A DNA stretch of 13,933 bases from an uncultured Eubacteriales bacterium. GTDB taxonomy: Bacteria > Bacillota > Clostridia > Oscillospirales > Oscillospiraceae. Made by a program: the position numbers and the translations under genes. The notes beneath the pieces are model-generated. The model was not told the DNA's origin. It saw only the letters and a list, made by a program, of their open reading frames with translations, and ran no database searches. The stretch spans positions 1 through 13,933 of the forward strand of contig CAUABY010000029.1 in NCBI GenBank assembly GCA_958427375.1, in the 5' to 3' direction. This document shows, in pieces, positions 1-6,090 of this stretch; the first letter of the stretch is position 1, and the number at the start of each line of letters is the position of its first letter.

Positions 1-1
1 G

Positions 2-37
2 CTGCATTTTGATACCATCAAAATGCTCGGCGGATGA
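2..37 (+). CDS. C-terminal end of an unidentified protein (partial)
   Basis: The frame starting at base 2 reads LHFDTIKMLGG and ends at a TGA at 35-37. A terminator-type hairpin begins five bases later, which is why this short piece is read as the tail of a gene entering from the left. Eleven residues are too few to name a family. The alternative is that the frame is chance and the real upstream gene lies further away. Confidence 0.45.
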   Translation: MHFDTIKMLGG

Positions 38-41
38 AGCG

Positions 42-72
42 GTCAAAAAAGTCTAAAATAGACTTTTTTGAC
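42..72. terminator. Bidirectional intrinsic terminator
   Basis: A perfect 14-bp inverted repeat (42-55 with 59-72) closes on a three-base AAA loop. An A6 run lies on the left arm and a T6 run on the right arm around a GTCTA/TAGAC core. This A-stem-T layout works as a rho-independent terminator in both directions. It would end the plus-strand gene stopping at 37 and act as a backstop for gltX transcripts arriving on the minus strand. Confidence 0.8.
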
Positions 73-79
73 AAGCTGA

Positions 80-188
80 GAGCCCGGATAAGCCGCTTGC
101 GGCCTATCCGGGCTCTTGGGGTATTTCGCGCTCTGCGGAGCGCGCCCAAAGGCGCTGCCTTTGGAAACCGCGGCCTTTGTAAAGGCCG
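80..188. repeat. Run of four consecutive hairpins between convergent genes
   Basis: Four inverted repeats follow the terminator almost without gaps. The first has 11-bp arms at 80-90 and 105-115, with an inner GCCGC/GCGGC stem. The second has 7-bp arms at 127-133 and 138-144. The third has 8-bp arms at 146-153 and 157-164. The fourth has 8-bp arms at 171-178 and 181-188. The third and fourth share the words AAAGGC and GCCTTT, so they can also pair with each other. The block lies just past the gltX stop and probably ends or protects its mRNA. It may be a copy of a dispersed intergenic repeat family. Confidence 0.7.
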
Positions 189-216
189 GCGAAACTTTAA
201 ATTTGGGGTGACAGGT

Positions 217-1692
217 TTACGCTAACTTGTCAAGCGCGATGCGCAGGCGGCGCAGGGTCTCGTCCTTGCCGAGAATGCGGCAGATTTCCACCGCGCCGCC
301 GGGCGTGATGGCCTTGCCCGCCGCCGCGATGCGCACAGGCCACATCACCTTGGCGTTTTTAGCCTCCATGCTCTCGGCAAGATTCAGCATCGCCGCCATG
401 ATGCTCTCGTCGCGCCAGTCGGCAAGCGCCTCAAAAATGGGTATTATCTTGCTGAGCACTTCCCTGGACGAGGCCTCGTCGGACTTGGACTTCTTGTGTA
501 CAAAAAGCTCTGTGGAGTACTCAGGCAGGCTGTCAAAGAAGTCGAGCTTCTCCGGGATGTCCGTCAAAACCTCCGTGCGCTGCTGCAAGAGCGCGGCGAT
601 GGCTGCCGCGTCATAGCGCTCGTTCCGAACGGCCTGGCGGATGTAGGGCTCGGCAAGCTTGGCGAAGTCCTCCGCGCTCATTGAGCGGATGTACTCGCTG
701 TTGAAGTAGCGCAGCTTCTCAATGTCGAAAATGGCCGGGGACTTTGAAATGCCGCTGAGGTCGAAAACCTCCTTGAGCTCGTCGAGGGAGTAGATTTCGC
801 GCTCGCCGCGCGGGCTCCAGCCCAATAGCGCGACATAGTTCAAAACCGCGTCCGTGATGTAGCCCTGCGCGAGCAGATCCTCATACGAGGGGTCGCCGTG
901 GCGCTTGGACATCTTGTTGTGCGCGTCGCGCATGACCGGTGAGCAGTGGACGTACTTGGGAATATCCCAGCCGAAGCCCTCGTACAGGAGATTGTATTTG
1001 GGCGCGGAGGAGAGATACTCGCTGCCGCGCACAACGTGGGTGATGCCCATGAGATGGTCGTCCACCACGTTTGCGAAGTTGTAGGTGGGCAGCCCGTCGC
1101 GCTTTATGAGCACTTGGTCGTCAAGCGTGGTGTTTTCCACCGTGATATCGCCGAAAATCTCATCGTGGAAGGTGGTTGTGCCCTCGTGCGGGATGCGCTG
1201 GCGGATGACATAGGGCTCGCCCGCCTCCGCCCGGCGCGCGGACTCCTCCGCGCCGATAAAGCGGCAGGGGTCGTCACCGCGGTCGAAGCTGCCGGAGTCC
1301 TCCTCCGACTCGGTCTTTTCGCAGAAGCAGCGGTAGGCGTGGCCGCGCTGAATAAGAAGCTCCGCGTACTCCTTGTAGAGCGGGCGGCGCTCGGTCTGCA
1401 CATAGGGGCCCACAGGGCCGCCGACATCCGGCCCCTCGTCGTGCTCAAGATGGCACTGCGCCATGGTCTTGTAGATAACGTCCACCGCGCCCTCAACAAG
1501 GCGGCCCTGGTCGGTGTCCTCAATGCGTAATATGAACTTGCCGCCCTGACTGCGGGCAATCAGGTAGGTGTAGAGCGCTGTGCGCAGATTACCCACGTGC
1601 ATATATCCTGTGGGGGAGGGGGCAAAACGTGTGCGCACCTCGTTTTTGGGAATGCGCGCCTCCTTCTCCTCAAACCACTTCATGTCTTTCAT
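217..1692 (-). CDS. gltX: Glutamyl-tRNA synthetase (class I)
   Basis: This cytoplasmic enzyme attaches glutamate to tRNA-Glu using ATP. The 491-residue length is normal for bacterial GluRS. The class I nucleotide-binding motif appears as PSPTGYMHVGN (HIGH version HVGN at residues 32-35) and the second signature as KMSKR at 260-264, followed by HGD. The insert with CFC and a later DPC near residues 120-150 resembles the zinc-binding part of many GluRSs. The start chosen is ATG at 1692-1690 (MKDMKWFEEK), because GGAGAG lies five bases upstream. A longer frame back to 1758 would begin upstream of the predicted transcription start. The gene is divergent from trpS, with its own promoter in the 147-base gap. 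In clostridia such an enzyme often also charges tRNA-Gln before amidation, but nothing here tests that. Confidence 0.96.
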   Translation of the reverse strand: MKDMKWFEEKEARIPKNEVRTRFAPSPTGYMHVGNLRTALYTYLIARSQGGKFILRIEDTDQGRLVEGAVDVIYKTMAQCHLEHDEGPDVGGPVGPYVQTERRPLYKEYAELLIQRGHAYRCFCEKTESEEDSGSFDRGDDPCRFIGAEESARRAEAGEPYVIRQRIPHEGTTTFHDEIFGDITVENTTLDDQVLIKRDGLPTYNFANVVDDHLMGITHVVRGSEYLSSAPKYNLLYEGFGWDIPKYVHCSPVMRDAHNKMSKRHGDPSYEDLLAQGYITDAVLNYVALLGWSPRGEREIYSLDELKEVFDLSGISKSPAIFDIEKLRYFNSEYIRSMSAEDFAKLAEPYIRQAVRNERYDAAAIAALLQQRTEVLTDIPEKLDFFDSLPEYSTELFVHKKSKSDEASSREVLSKIIPIFEALADWRDESIMAAMLNLAESMEAKNAKVMWPVRIAAAGKAITPGGAVEICRILGKDETLRRLRIALDKLA

Positions 1693-1712
1693 TGTAACTC
1701 TCCATTCTGCCC

Positions 1713-1729
1713 GCGGGCGGCGTGCCCGC
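1713..1729 (-). promoter_or_regulatory. G+C-rich hairpin in the gltX leader
   Basis: GCGGGC (1713-1718) pairs with GCCCGC (1724-1729) over a five-base loop, about nine bases upstream of the gltX Shine-Dalgarno. An overlapping 10-bp palindrome, GCCCGCGGGC (1709-1718), offers an alternative fold. Either could limit ribosome access to the roughly 60-base leader. No effect has been shown. Confidence 0.35.
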
Positions 1730-1759
1730 AAGTCCTTATTATTCGATTTACAAATCACT

Positions 1760-1788
1760 ATAATATTTTATATTTTTTCAGTTGTCAA
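1760..1788 (-). promoter_or_regulatory. gltX promoter
   Basis: On the minus strand a perfect -35 TTGACA (1788-1783) is followed after 17 bases by TATTAT (1765-1760). The predicted start near 1753 gives a leader of about 60 bases. The -35 box overlaps five bases of the trpS -35 box on the other strand. Confidence 0.8.
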
Positions 1789-1810
1789 GAATGACTTAAT
1801 CTGCTAAAAT
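1782..1810 (+). promoter_or_regulatory. trpS promoter
   Basis: TTGTCA (1782-1787), a 17-base spacer and TAAAAT (1805-1810) form a good vegetative promoter. The predicted start near 1817 leaves a leader of only about 23 bases before the ATG at 1840, with AGGAGG at 1826-1831. That leaves no room for a T-box or other leader RNA. Confidence 0.8.
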
Positions 1811-1839
1811 AGATAGACTTATGTTAGGAGGAAAAGAAT

Positions 1840-2856
1840 ATGGAAAATAATGCTCCTGAAAAGAAAATAATGTTCTCCGGCATCCAGCCTTCCGGCGACA
1901 TGCACCTTGGCACCTACCTCGGCGCGCTGAAAAACTGGGTTACCCTGTCGGATGAATTTAACTGCTACTACTGCATTGTCGATATGCACAGCATCACTGT
2001 GCGCCAGAACCCGTCGGAGCTGCGCCGCCACTCCATCGCCCAGCTCGCGCAGTACATCGCCTGCGGCCTCGACCCGCAGAAAAACACCCTTTTCATCCAG
2101 AGCCACGTGCATGAGCACGCCGAGCTCGGCTGGGTGCTCAACTGCTTCACCATGTTCGGCGAGCTCAGCCGCATGACCCAGTTTAAGGACAAGTGCTGCA
2201 AGAATGCCGACAATATAAACGGAGGCCTTTTCACTTATCCCTGCCTGATGACCGCGGACATCCTTCTCTATCAGGCAAACTATGTCCCCGTCGGCGCTGA
2301 CCAGAAGCAGCATTGCGAGCTGGCGCGCGATGTGGCCAACCGCTTCAACAACGCCTTTGGCGAGACCTTTGCCGTGCCTGAGCCCTATATCCCCAAGGTC
2401 GGCGCGCGTGTCATGTCCCTCAGCGACCCGACCACCAAGATGAGCAAGTCCGACCCGAACAGCTGCGTTTTCATCATGGATCCGCCGGAGGTCATCGCCC
2501 GCAAGTTCAAACGCGCCGTCACCGATTCCGACACTGAAAACTGCGTGCGCTACGACCCGGAGAATAAGCCGGGCGTGTCCAACCTTATGAACATCTACTC
2601 CGCCGTCACCGGCGAGAGCTTTGAGGAGATTGAGCGCGAGTTTGCCGGCAAGGGCTATGGCGTGTTCAAGCCCGCCGTCGGCGACGCTGTCATTGAGACA
2701 CTGCGCCCCATCCGCGAGCAGGCCGAGCGCCTCACCGCGGACAAGGCCTATCTCAAGGAGATTTATACCGACGGCGCCCAGCGCGCCTCCGCGGCCGCGC
2801 GCAGGACTCTGCGAAAGGTCTACAAGAAGGTAGGCTTTGTGGAAAAGCCTTTCTAA
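1840..2856 (+). CDS. trpS: Tryptophanyl-tRNA synthetase (class I)
   Basis: This cytoplasmic enzyme charges tRNA-Trp with tryptophan using ATP. The 338-residue length matches bacterial TrpRS. The class I signatures are plain: GIQPSGDMHLGTYLGAL (HIGH version HLGT, residues 22-25) and KMSKSDPN (from residue 200). The stretch MTADILLYQANYVPVGADQ is typical of the TrpRS Rossmann core that binds tryptophan. The start ATG has AGGAGG nine bases upstream. The stop is 24 bases before the tagO-like gene, with no terminator between, so the two are probably co-transcribed. No tryptophan-responsive T-box or attenuator is visible upstream. Confidence 0.97.
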   Translation: MENNAPEKKIMFSGIQPSGDMHLGTYLGALKNWVTLSDEFNCYYCIVDMHSITVRQNPSELRRHSIAQLAQYIACGLDPQKNTLFIQSHVHEHAELGWVLNCFTMFGELSRMTQFKDKCCKNADNINGGLFTYPCLMTADILLYQANYVPVGADQKQHCELARDVANRFNNAFGETFAVPEPYIPKVGARVMSLSDPTTKMSKSDPNSCVFIMDPPEVIARKFKRAVTDSDTENCVRYDPENKPGVSNLMNIYSAVTGESFEEIEREFAGKGYGVFKPAVGDAVIETLRPIREQAERLTADKAYLKEIYTDGAQRASAAARRTLRKVYKKVGFVEKPF

Positions 2857-2880
2857 TAAATTTTACCGGAGAGAAATCAG

Positions 2881-4077
2881 ATGTTTCAGAATATGGCTGT
2901 TTGGCTGAGAATAGTGCTGGCGTTCGCAGTGGCTCTCGCCGTGGCGTATTTCATGACCCCGCCGGTCAAAACCTTTGCGGAGCGGATAGGCGCGATGGAC
3001 GTGCCCAAGGATGAGCGGCGCGTACACAACCACCCCATCCCGCGCATGGGCGGCATTGCGATTTTCTTGGGCTTCGTGCTGGCGGTGCTGCTGTTTGTCA
3101 GCTTCACCTCGCAGGTTATAGGCCTTCTGCTCGGCTCGCTCATCATCGCCGTTATGGGCGCGGTGGACGATATTGTCAACCTCAAGCCTTGGACAAAGCT
3201 GGCGGTTCAGGTTGTCGCCGCCCTCGTCGCTGTGCGCTGCGGCATCATCTTCACCGCTGTATCTAACCCCAATTTCATGTCGGATGTAAGCACCATCCCC
3301 ATCGGCGGCATCTCCATCCCGCTGACGCTGCTGTGGATAGTCGGCTGCACGAACGCTGTCAACCTCATAGACGGGCTTGACGGCCTTGCCGCCGGTGTGT
3401 CCGCGATAAGCTCGATGACGATGCTCGTCGTCTCCCTCTTCGTCGCCGACCTCAACACCACCTTCATCCTCGCCGCGCTCTGCGGCGCGTGCATCGGGTT
3501 TTTGCCCTACAACAAAAACCCCGCCAAAATCTTCATGGGCGATGTCGGCTCGCAGTTTTTGGGCTTTGTGCTGGCCTGCGTGTCTATAATGGGCCTTTTC
3601 AAAATGCACACGGTCATCACTTTCATCGTGCCGCTGCTTGCAATGTTCATCCCGCTGATGGACACCGTGGCCGCTTTCTTCCGCCGCATCATCCACCGGC
3701 AGAGCCCTTTCCACGCCGACCGCGGGCATATCCACCACCGCCTGCTCGCCATGGGCTTAAATCAGAAGCAGACCGTGGCCTTGCTCTATGGCGTTTCGGC
3801 CGTGATGGGCCTTATCGCGGTGCTCTTCACCGGGCGCAGTGCCGTTGAGCGCACGATCTGTGTGGTTGCCGCCTTTATCATCTCCCTTGCCGTGTGGCTC
3901 TACGTGTTCTGGAAGAACCCGCATCTGAGGCACCTGGACAGCGCGGTGAATAACGAAGCCGGTGATAAGGATGAAGCGGAAAGCGTGATTGAGATTCAAA
4001 ATCTCGTTGAAGTGCAGCCGGAGACAGAGGAGGACAAGCCCGCCAAGGCCGTGAACGCCGAGACGAAGAAGAAATAG
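2881..4077 (+). CDS. tagO: Membrane UDP-GlcNAc:undecaprenyl-phosphate GlcNAc-1-phosphate transferase (TagO/WecA/MraY family)
   Basis: Members of this polytopic membrane family move a sugar-1-phosphate from UDP-GlcNAc onto undecaprenyl phosphate, the first step of teichoic acid or other wall polysaccharide synthesis. The 398-residue protein has many hydrophobic segments and the family's catalytic loops: DDIVNLKPWTKL (D96, D97), NLIDGLDGLAAG (161-172), FMGDVGSQFLGF (D221) and HIHHR (283-287). The last of these marks the GlcNAc-using TagO/WecA branch rather than MraY. The start ATG has GGAGAG seven bases upstream. After the last membrane segment comes an unusual charged tail of about 50 residues ending KTPKKK-like (AETKKK), which the catalytic core does not need. 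The gene sits 24 bases after trpS and ends before a shared terminator hairpin. Confidence 0.9.
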   Translation: MFQNMAVWLRIVLAFAVALAVAYFMTPPVKTFAERIGAMDVPKDERRVHNHPIPRMGGIAIFLGFVLAVLLFVSFTSQVIGLLLGSLIIAVMGAVDDIVNLKPWTKLAVQVVAALVAVRCGIIFTAVSNPNFMSDVSTIPIGGISIPLTLLWIVGCTNAVNLIDGLDGLAAGVSAISSMTMLVVSLFVADLNTTFILAALCGACIGFLPYNKNPAKIFMGDVGSQFLGFVLACVSIMGLFKMHTVITFIVPLLAMFIPLMDTVAAFFRRIIHRQSPFHADRGHIHHRLLAMGLNQKQTVALLYGVSAVMGLIAVLFTGRSAVERTICVVAAFIISLAVWLYVFWKNPHLRHLDSAVNNEAGDKDEAESVIEIQNLVEVQPETEEDKPAKAVNAETKKK

Positions 4078-4090
4078 TAATAAATAAAAC

Positions 4091-4123
4091 CGGGCGCTGT
4101 GTTCCCTTTGAACATAGCGCCCG
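4091..4123. terminator. Terminator hairpin shared by convergent tagO and the small-protein operon
   Basis: A 14-bp stem (4091-4104 with 4110-4123, one G-T wobble) closes on a CCTTT loop. The minus-strand side continues into GTTTTATTTATT, a reasonable U-rich tail, so it fits best as terminator of the minus-strand operon ending at 4157. The plus-strand tail (TTGACTATT) is weaker, but the hairpin begins only 14 bases after the tagO stop. Confidence 0.75.
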
Positions 4124-4156
4124 TTGACTATTGAATAAACTCCGCCGCGTGACAAA

Positions 4157-4459
4157 CTACAGCAGGAACATAGCGCCCATTATTATAAGCAGTTCGCTGT
4201 CGCCGCTCTCGCGGTACATAAGATATAGTATTAATAGTAGGATAATGTCGTCGGTCTCAAGCTCACCGATGCCGCCGAGCTTGCCGGGGATGAGCCGGGT
4301 CAGCCGCTCCAGGATACCGGGCGGCTGGGGTGCGGCGCTTCGTGCGGCAGGCAGGTTTTGACCGTCCCTGCGCGCCGGGGCAGTGCCGAACTGCGGCCTC
4401 TGCGCGCTGTCGTCTATGCGCACCACCTTGCCGGTGTTGCCCTGATAGCGGTTAAGCAT
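4157..4459 (-). CDS. Unidentified 100-aa protein with two short hydrophobic segments
   Basis: I do not recognise the family. The protein has a proline- and glutamine-rich, probably disordered first half (residues 1-47), then an amphipathic piece (ILERLTRLIPGKLGGIG). An acidic ETDD follows, and two hydrophobic segments of about eleven residues each (72-82 and 90-100) are separated by RESGDSE. Each segment is too short for a normal membrane crossing, so a re-entrant hairpin or self-packing helices are possible. The start is ATG 4459-4457 with GGAGGGTGA five bases upstream. It overlaps the preceding gene's stop by eight bases, which suggests translational coupling. It is the last gene of a three-gene operon and ends before the shared terminator. 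Confidence 0.75.
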   Translation of the reverse strand: MLNRYQGNTGKVVRIDDSAQRPQFGTAPARRDGQNLPAARSAAPQPPGILERLTRLIPGKLGGIGELETDDIILLLILYLMYRESGDSELLIIMGAMFLL

Positions 4460-4913
4460 GGCCGTCACCCTCCGTCTCGCCAAGGGCGAGCCTGGCGATG
4501 CGCGCAAGCTTTGCAAGCTTCATAGCGCGGTCCATCTTGCTGCGGCGCTTCTCCGTGAGATAGGGGCGCATGGCGGATAAAAGCGCCTGCTCGTTGCTGC
4601 TCTGTGCGCCGCCCGCGCTCATAAGCCTGCCGATTCGCCCCAGCGCCGCCGCGTCTATGCCGAGCTCTGACAGCGCGCCCGCCGCGCCGCCGTCACCGCC
4701 GCCGCTCTGCCCCGGATTGCCGCCGGACAGCCCGGAGAGCGCGGAGAACAGCCCCGCGCCGCCTGAATCCGCGCCGCCGCTGCCCGCGTCCGCCGCGGCT
4801 GAGGCTCCGCCGCCGTCCGCCCCGCCCATGAGCGAGCGCGCCAGCTCAGTTATCTTTGCCATCTGCTCGGAGTCGCCGAGTATACCGTTTATTTTATCTT
4901 CAAGCTCGCTCAC
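4452..4913 (-). CDS. Unidentified 153-aa protein with Gly/Ala/Ser-rich linker
   Basis: I do not recognise the family. Three parts can be seen. Residues 1-31 form a short helical head (ILGDSEQMAKITELARSLMG). Residues 30-80 are a low-complexity glycine, alanine and serine linker interrupted by LFSALSGLSGG. Residues 81-144 are helical and end in a strongly basic stretch, roughly 116-144, with KRRSKMDRAMKLAKLARIAR in it. That basic tail could contact nucleic acid or anionic lipid, which is inference only. The start is GTG at 4913-4911, preceded by GGGGGTGA four bases upstream. The previous gene ends 20 bases before it and the next overlaps its stop. No signal peptide is visible. Confidence 0.75.
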   Translation of the reverse strand: MSELEDKINGILGDSEQMAKITELARSLMGGADGGGASAAADAGSGGADSGGAGLFSALSGLSGGNPGQSGGGDGGAAGALSELGIDAAALGRIGRLMSAGGAQSSNEQALLSAMRPYLTEKRRSKMDRAMKLAKLARIARLALGETEGDGHA

Positions 4914-4933
4914 AGGCTCACCCCCTTAGACAC

Positions 4934-5173
4934 TCATTTTTCCATCATCCGGCGCACATCCTCCGCAAGCCGCCGACCCTCGGCGGTGCTGAGCACCCGT
5001 TCAAGCATCTTTTTCAGCGCCTCGCCATCGCCGCTGCGCGCGGCGGACTCCACGGCTTTCGCGTCAAGCATGCTGCTGACCTTCATCCCGTCGGCAGACT
5101 CCGCGATGCGCTTGATGCCCGCGGTCTTGCCCTGCCGTTCCAGCTCGCGCCCAATCTCCTCGATACTGCGCAT
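4934..5173 (-). CDS. Unidentified 79-aa helical protein, first gene of the three-gene operon
   Basis: I do not recognise the family. The protein (MRSIEEIGRELERQGKTAGI at the N terminus, ending VRRMMEK) is highly charged, cysteine-free and predicted by eye to be all helix. A central segment, MLDAKAVESAARSGDGEALK, reads like two short helices joined by SGDG. The start chosen is ATG 5173-5171, because GGGGTGA lies four bases upstream. The in-frame ATG at 5206-5204 falls inside the -10 box of the predicted promoter and has no ribosome site. It heads a minus-strand operon with the 153- and 100-aa genes and is divergent from the phosphodiesterase gene at 5260. Confidence 0.75.
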   Translation of the reverse strand: MRSIEEIGRELERQGKTAGIKRIAESADGMKVSSMLDAKAVESAARSGDGEALKKMLERVLSTAEGRRLAEDVRRMMEK

Positions 5174-5204
5174 ATCATCACCCCGCTTTGCTGTCCTTCT
5201 CTCC

Positions 5205-5233
5205 ATTATATTCAGGCAAAGCGCTTTTGATAA
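5205..5233 (-). promoter_or_regulatory. Promoter of the three-gene small-protein operon
   Basis: On the minus strand TTATCA (5233-5228), a 17-base spacer and a perfect TATAAT (5210-5205) give a predicted start near 5198, about 25 bases before the ATG at 5173. This decides the start of the 79-aa gene. Confidence 0.65.
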
Positions 5234-5259
5234 TCTATTATAGTAAGGAGTAATCGCAT

Positions 5260-5748
5260 ATGACTATGAAACCGGAGATCCGCGCCGCTGTCTTTTCTGA
5301 CTCCCACGGCTCGGTGTCCAAAATGACAGAGGCCGTGCGGCGCGTGCGGCCGGACGTGATAATTCACCTCGGCGACTATGAGCGCGACGGGCAGACCCTG
5401 CGCGCGGAGTTCCCCGGCACTCCGTTTTACGCCGTGCGCGGCAACTGCGATATCGGCGGGCGTGCGCCCGACCGTGACATTGTGCCCCTCGGCCCCGTGA
5501 AGGCTTTCATCACGCATGGGCACCTCTACAACGTCAAGTGGGGGCGCTTTGACTCGCTGGTGTACGCCGCGCAGGAGCAGGGCGCGAAAATCGCCATGTT
5601 CGGCCATACGCACGAGGCGGATTATGAGGAGCTGGGCGGGGTCAAGCTCATAAACCCCGGCACGGCCGGCAGCGGCTCAAGGCGCACATGGGCGCTGATT
5701 GAGGTATATGAAAACGGCGGCATCACCTGTGAGATACGTGAGCTGTGA
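5260..5748 (+). CDS. YfcE/MJ0936-type metallophosphoesterase
   Basis: This is a small cytoplasmic calcineurin-fold phosphodiesterase. The whole metal-binding set is present in 162 residues: DSHG (D14, H16), GD (D39), GNCD (N62, D64), HGH (H86, H88) and GHTH (H116, H118). GNCD in place of GNHD is common in this branch. Family members hydrolyse phosphodiester bonds with two divalent metals, but the natural substrate is usually unknown. The start ATG has AAGGAG nine bases upstream; a second ATG at 5266 would be too far from it. The gene is divergent from the three-gene small-protein operon across 86 bases. No confident plus-strand promoter was found. The 3' side opens into a long gene-free region. 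Confidence 0.92.
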   Translation: MTMKPEIRAAVFSDSHGSVSKMTEAVRRVRPDVIIHLGDYERDGQTLRAEFPGTPFYAVRGNCDIGGRAPDRDIVPLGPVKAFITHGHLYNVKWGRFDSLVYAAQEQGAKIAMFGHTHEADYEELGGVKLINPGTAGSGSRRTWALIEVYENGGITCEIREL

Positions 5749-5762
5749 TACGCTGATCAGTT

Positions 5763-5882
5763 GTGAACATCACCACCCGCTGTGTGAGCCGCGCCGCCCT
5801 GCCCGCATATCACCCTGTTACACCGCTGTGCGCCGCCGTGGCCGCCATCCACGAGAGCAATAATCTCGGCCGCATGCTCTGA
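5763..5882 (+). other. Short open frame, possibly a gene remnant
   Basis: A 39-codon frame can start at GTG 5763 and ends at TGA 5880-5882. Its second half reads LCAAVAAIHESNNLGRML, which looks more like ordinary protein than random translation. It has no ribosome site, and an in-frame TGA lies just upstream at 5754. It may be the worn end of a lost gene or chance. No family is assigned. Confidence 0.15.
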
Positions 5883-5906
5883 TTTCACGGAAGCAGGCAA
5901 ACGAAA

Positions 5907-5948
5907 ATTGACAACAGACAATTGACAACAGACAATTGACAACAGACA
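5907..5948. repeat. Three perfect tandem copies of a 14-bp unit
   Basis: ATTGACAACAGACA occurs three times head to tail without a mismatch (5907-5920, 5921-5934, 5935-5948). Each unit contains TTGACA, but no matching -10 box follows at 16-18 bases. The array stops two bases before a strong hairpin. It looks like a short variable-number repeat; a binding-site array is possible. Confidence 0.9.
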
Positions 5949-5950
5949 AA

Positions 5951-5984
5951 GCATCCCCTCCTGCAAAACCGCAGGAGGGGATGC
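5951..5984. terminator. Strong 14-bp hairpin, likely terminator
   Basis: GCATCCCCTCCTGC (5951-5964) pairs perfectly with 5971-5984 over an AAAACC loop. The plus-strand tail, GCATATTTGTAAG, is poor in T, and the minus-strand tail, TTTGTCTG, is only slightly better. It could therefore be a weak terminator or an RNA-stabilising end for the phosphodiesterase transcript. No other terminator is seen after 5748. Confidence 0.55.
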
Positions 5985-6035
5985 GCATATTTGTAAGAAG
6001 ATATCTCAATATCCAAATACAGGTTTGCATTAAAT

Positions 6036-6057
6036 TAAAATTTTTATTAAAATTTTA
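6036..6057. repeat. AT-only inverted repeat
   Basis: TAAAATTTT (6036-6044) and AAAATTTTA (6049-6057) are perfect 9-bp arms around TATT. It lies in an A+T-rich patch upstream of the candidate promoter at 6091-6119 and could be a protein site, curved DNA or chance in A+T-rich sequence. Confidence 0.4.
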
Positions 6058-6090
6058 GCTGGGCATTTTCCGCGCGATATTGACAAATTT

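Noticed and set aside
34..225. 63-codon plus-strand frame over the hairpin run
   Set aside because: It starts at the stop of the upstream gene, reads through five hairpins and has a biased Arg/Lys/Gly translation that only reflects the repeats.
1693..1758. Upstream extension of gltX to an ATG at 1758
   Set aside because: The start would lie upstream of the predicted transcription start near 1753, lacks a ribosome site, and adds residues not seen in the family.
2863..3738. 291-codon open frame on the minus strand opposite the tagO-like gene
   Set aside because: It is antisense to a clear membrane enzyme with catalytic motifs. The translation is rich in His, Asp and Arg, has no fold-like pattern, and is a mirror of the real codons.
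3489..3848. 119-codon plus-strand frame inside the tagO-like gene in another frame
   Set aside because: It is a frame-shifted shadow of the transferase, whose own frame is intact through all its motifs.
5907..5948. Tandem 14-bp repeats as a CRISPR fragment
   Set aside because: The units abut without spacers, are too short for CRISPR repeats, and no cas gene is present.
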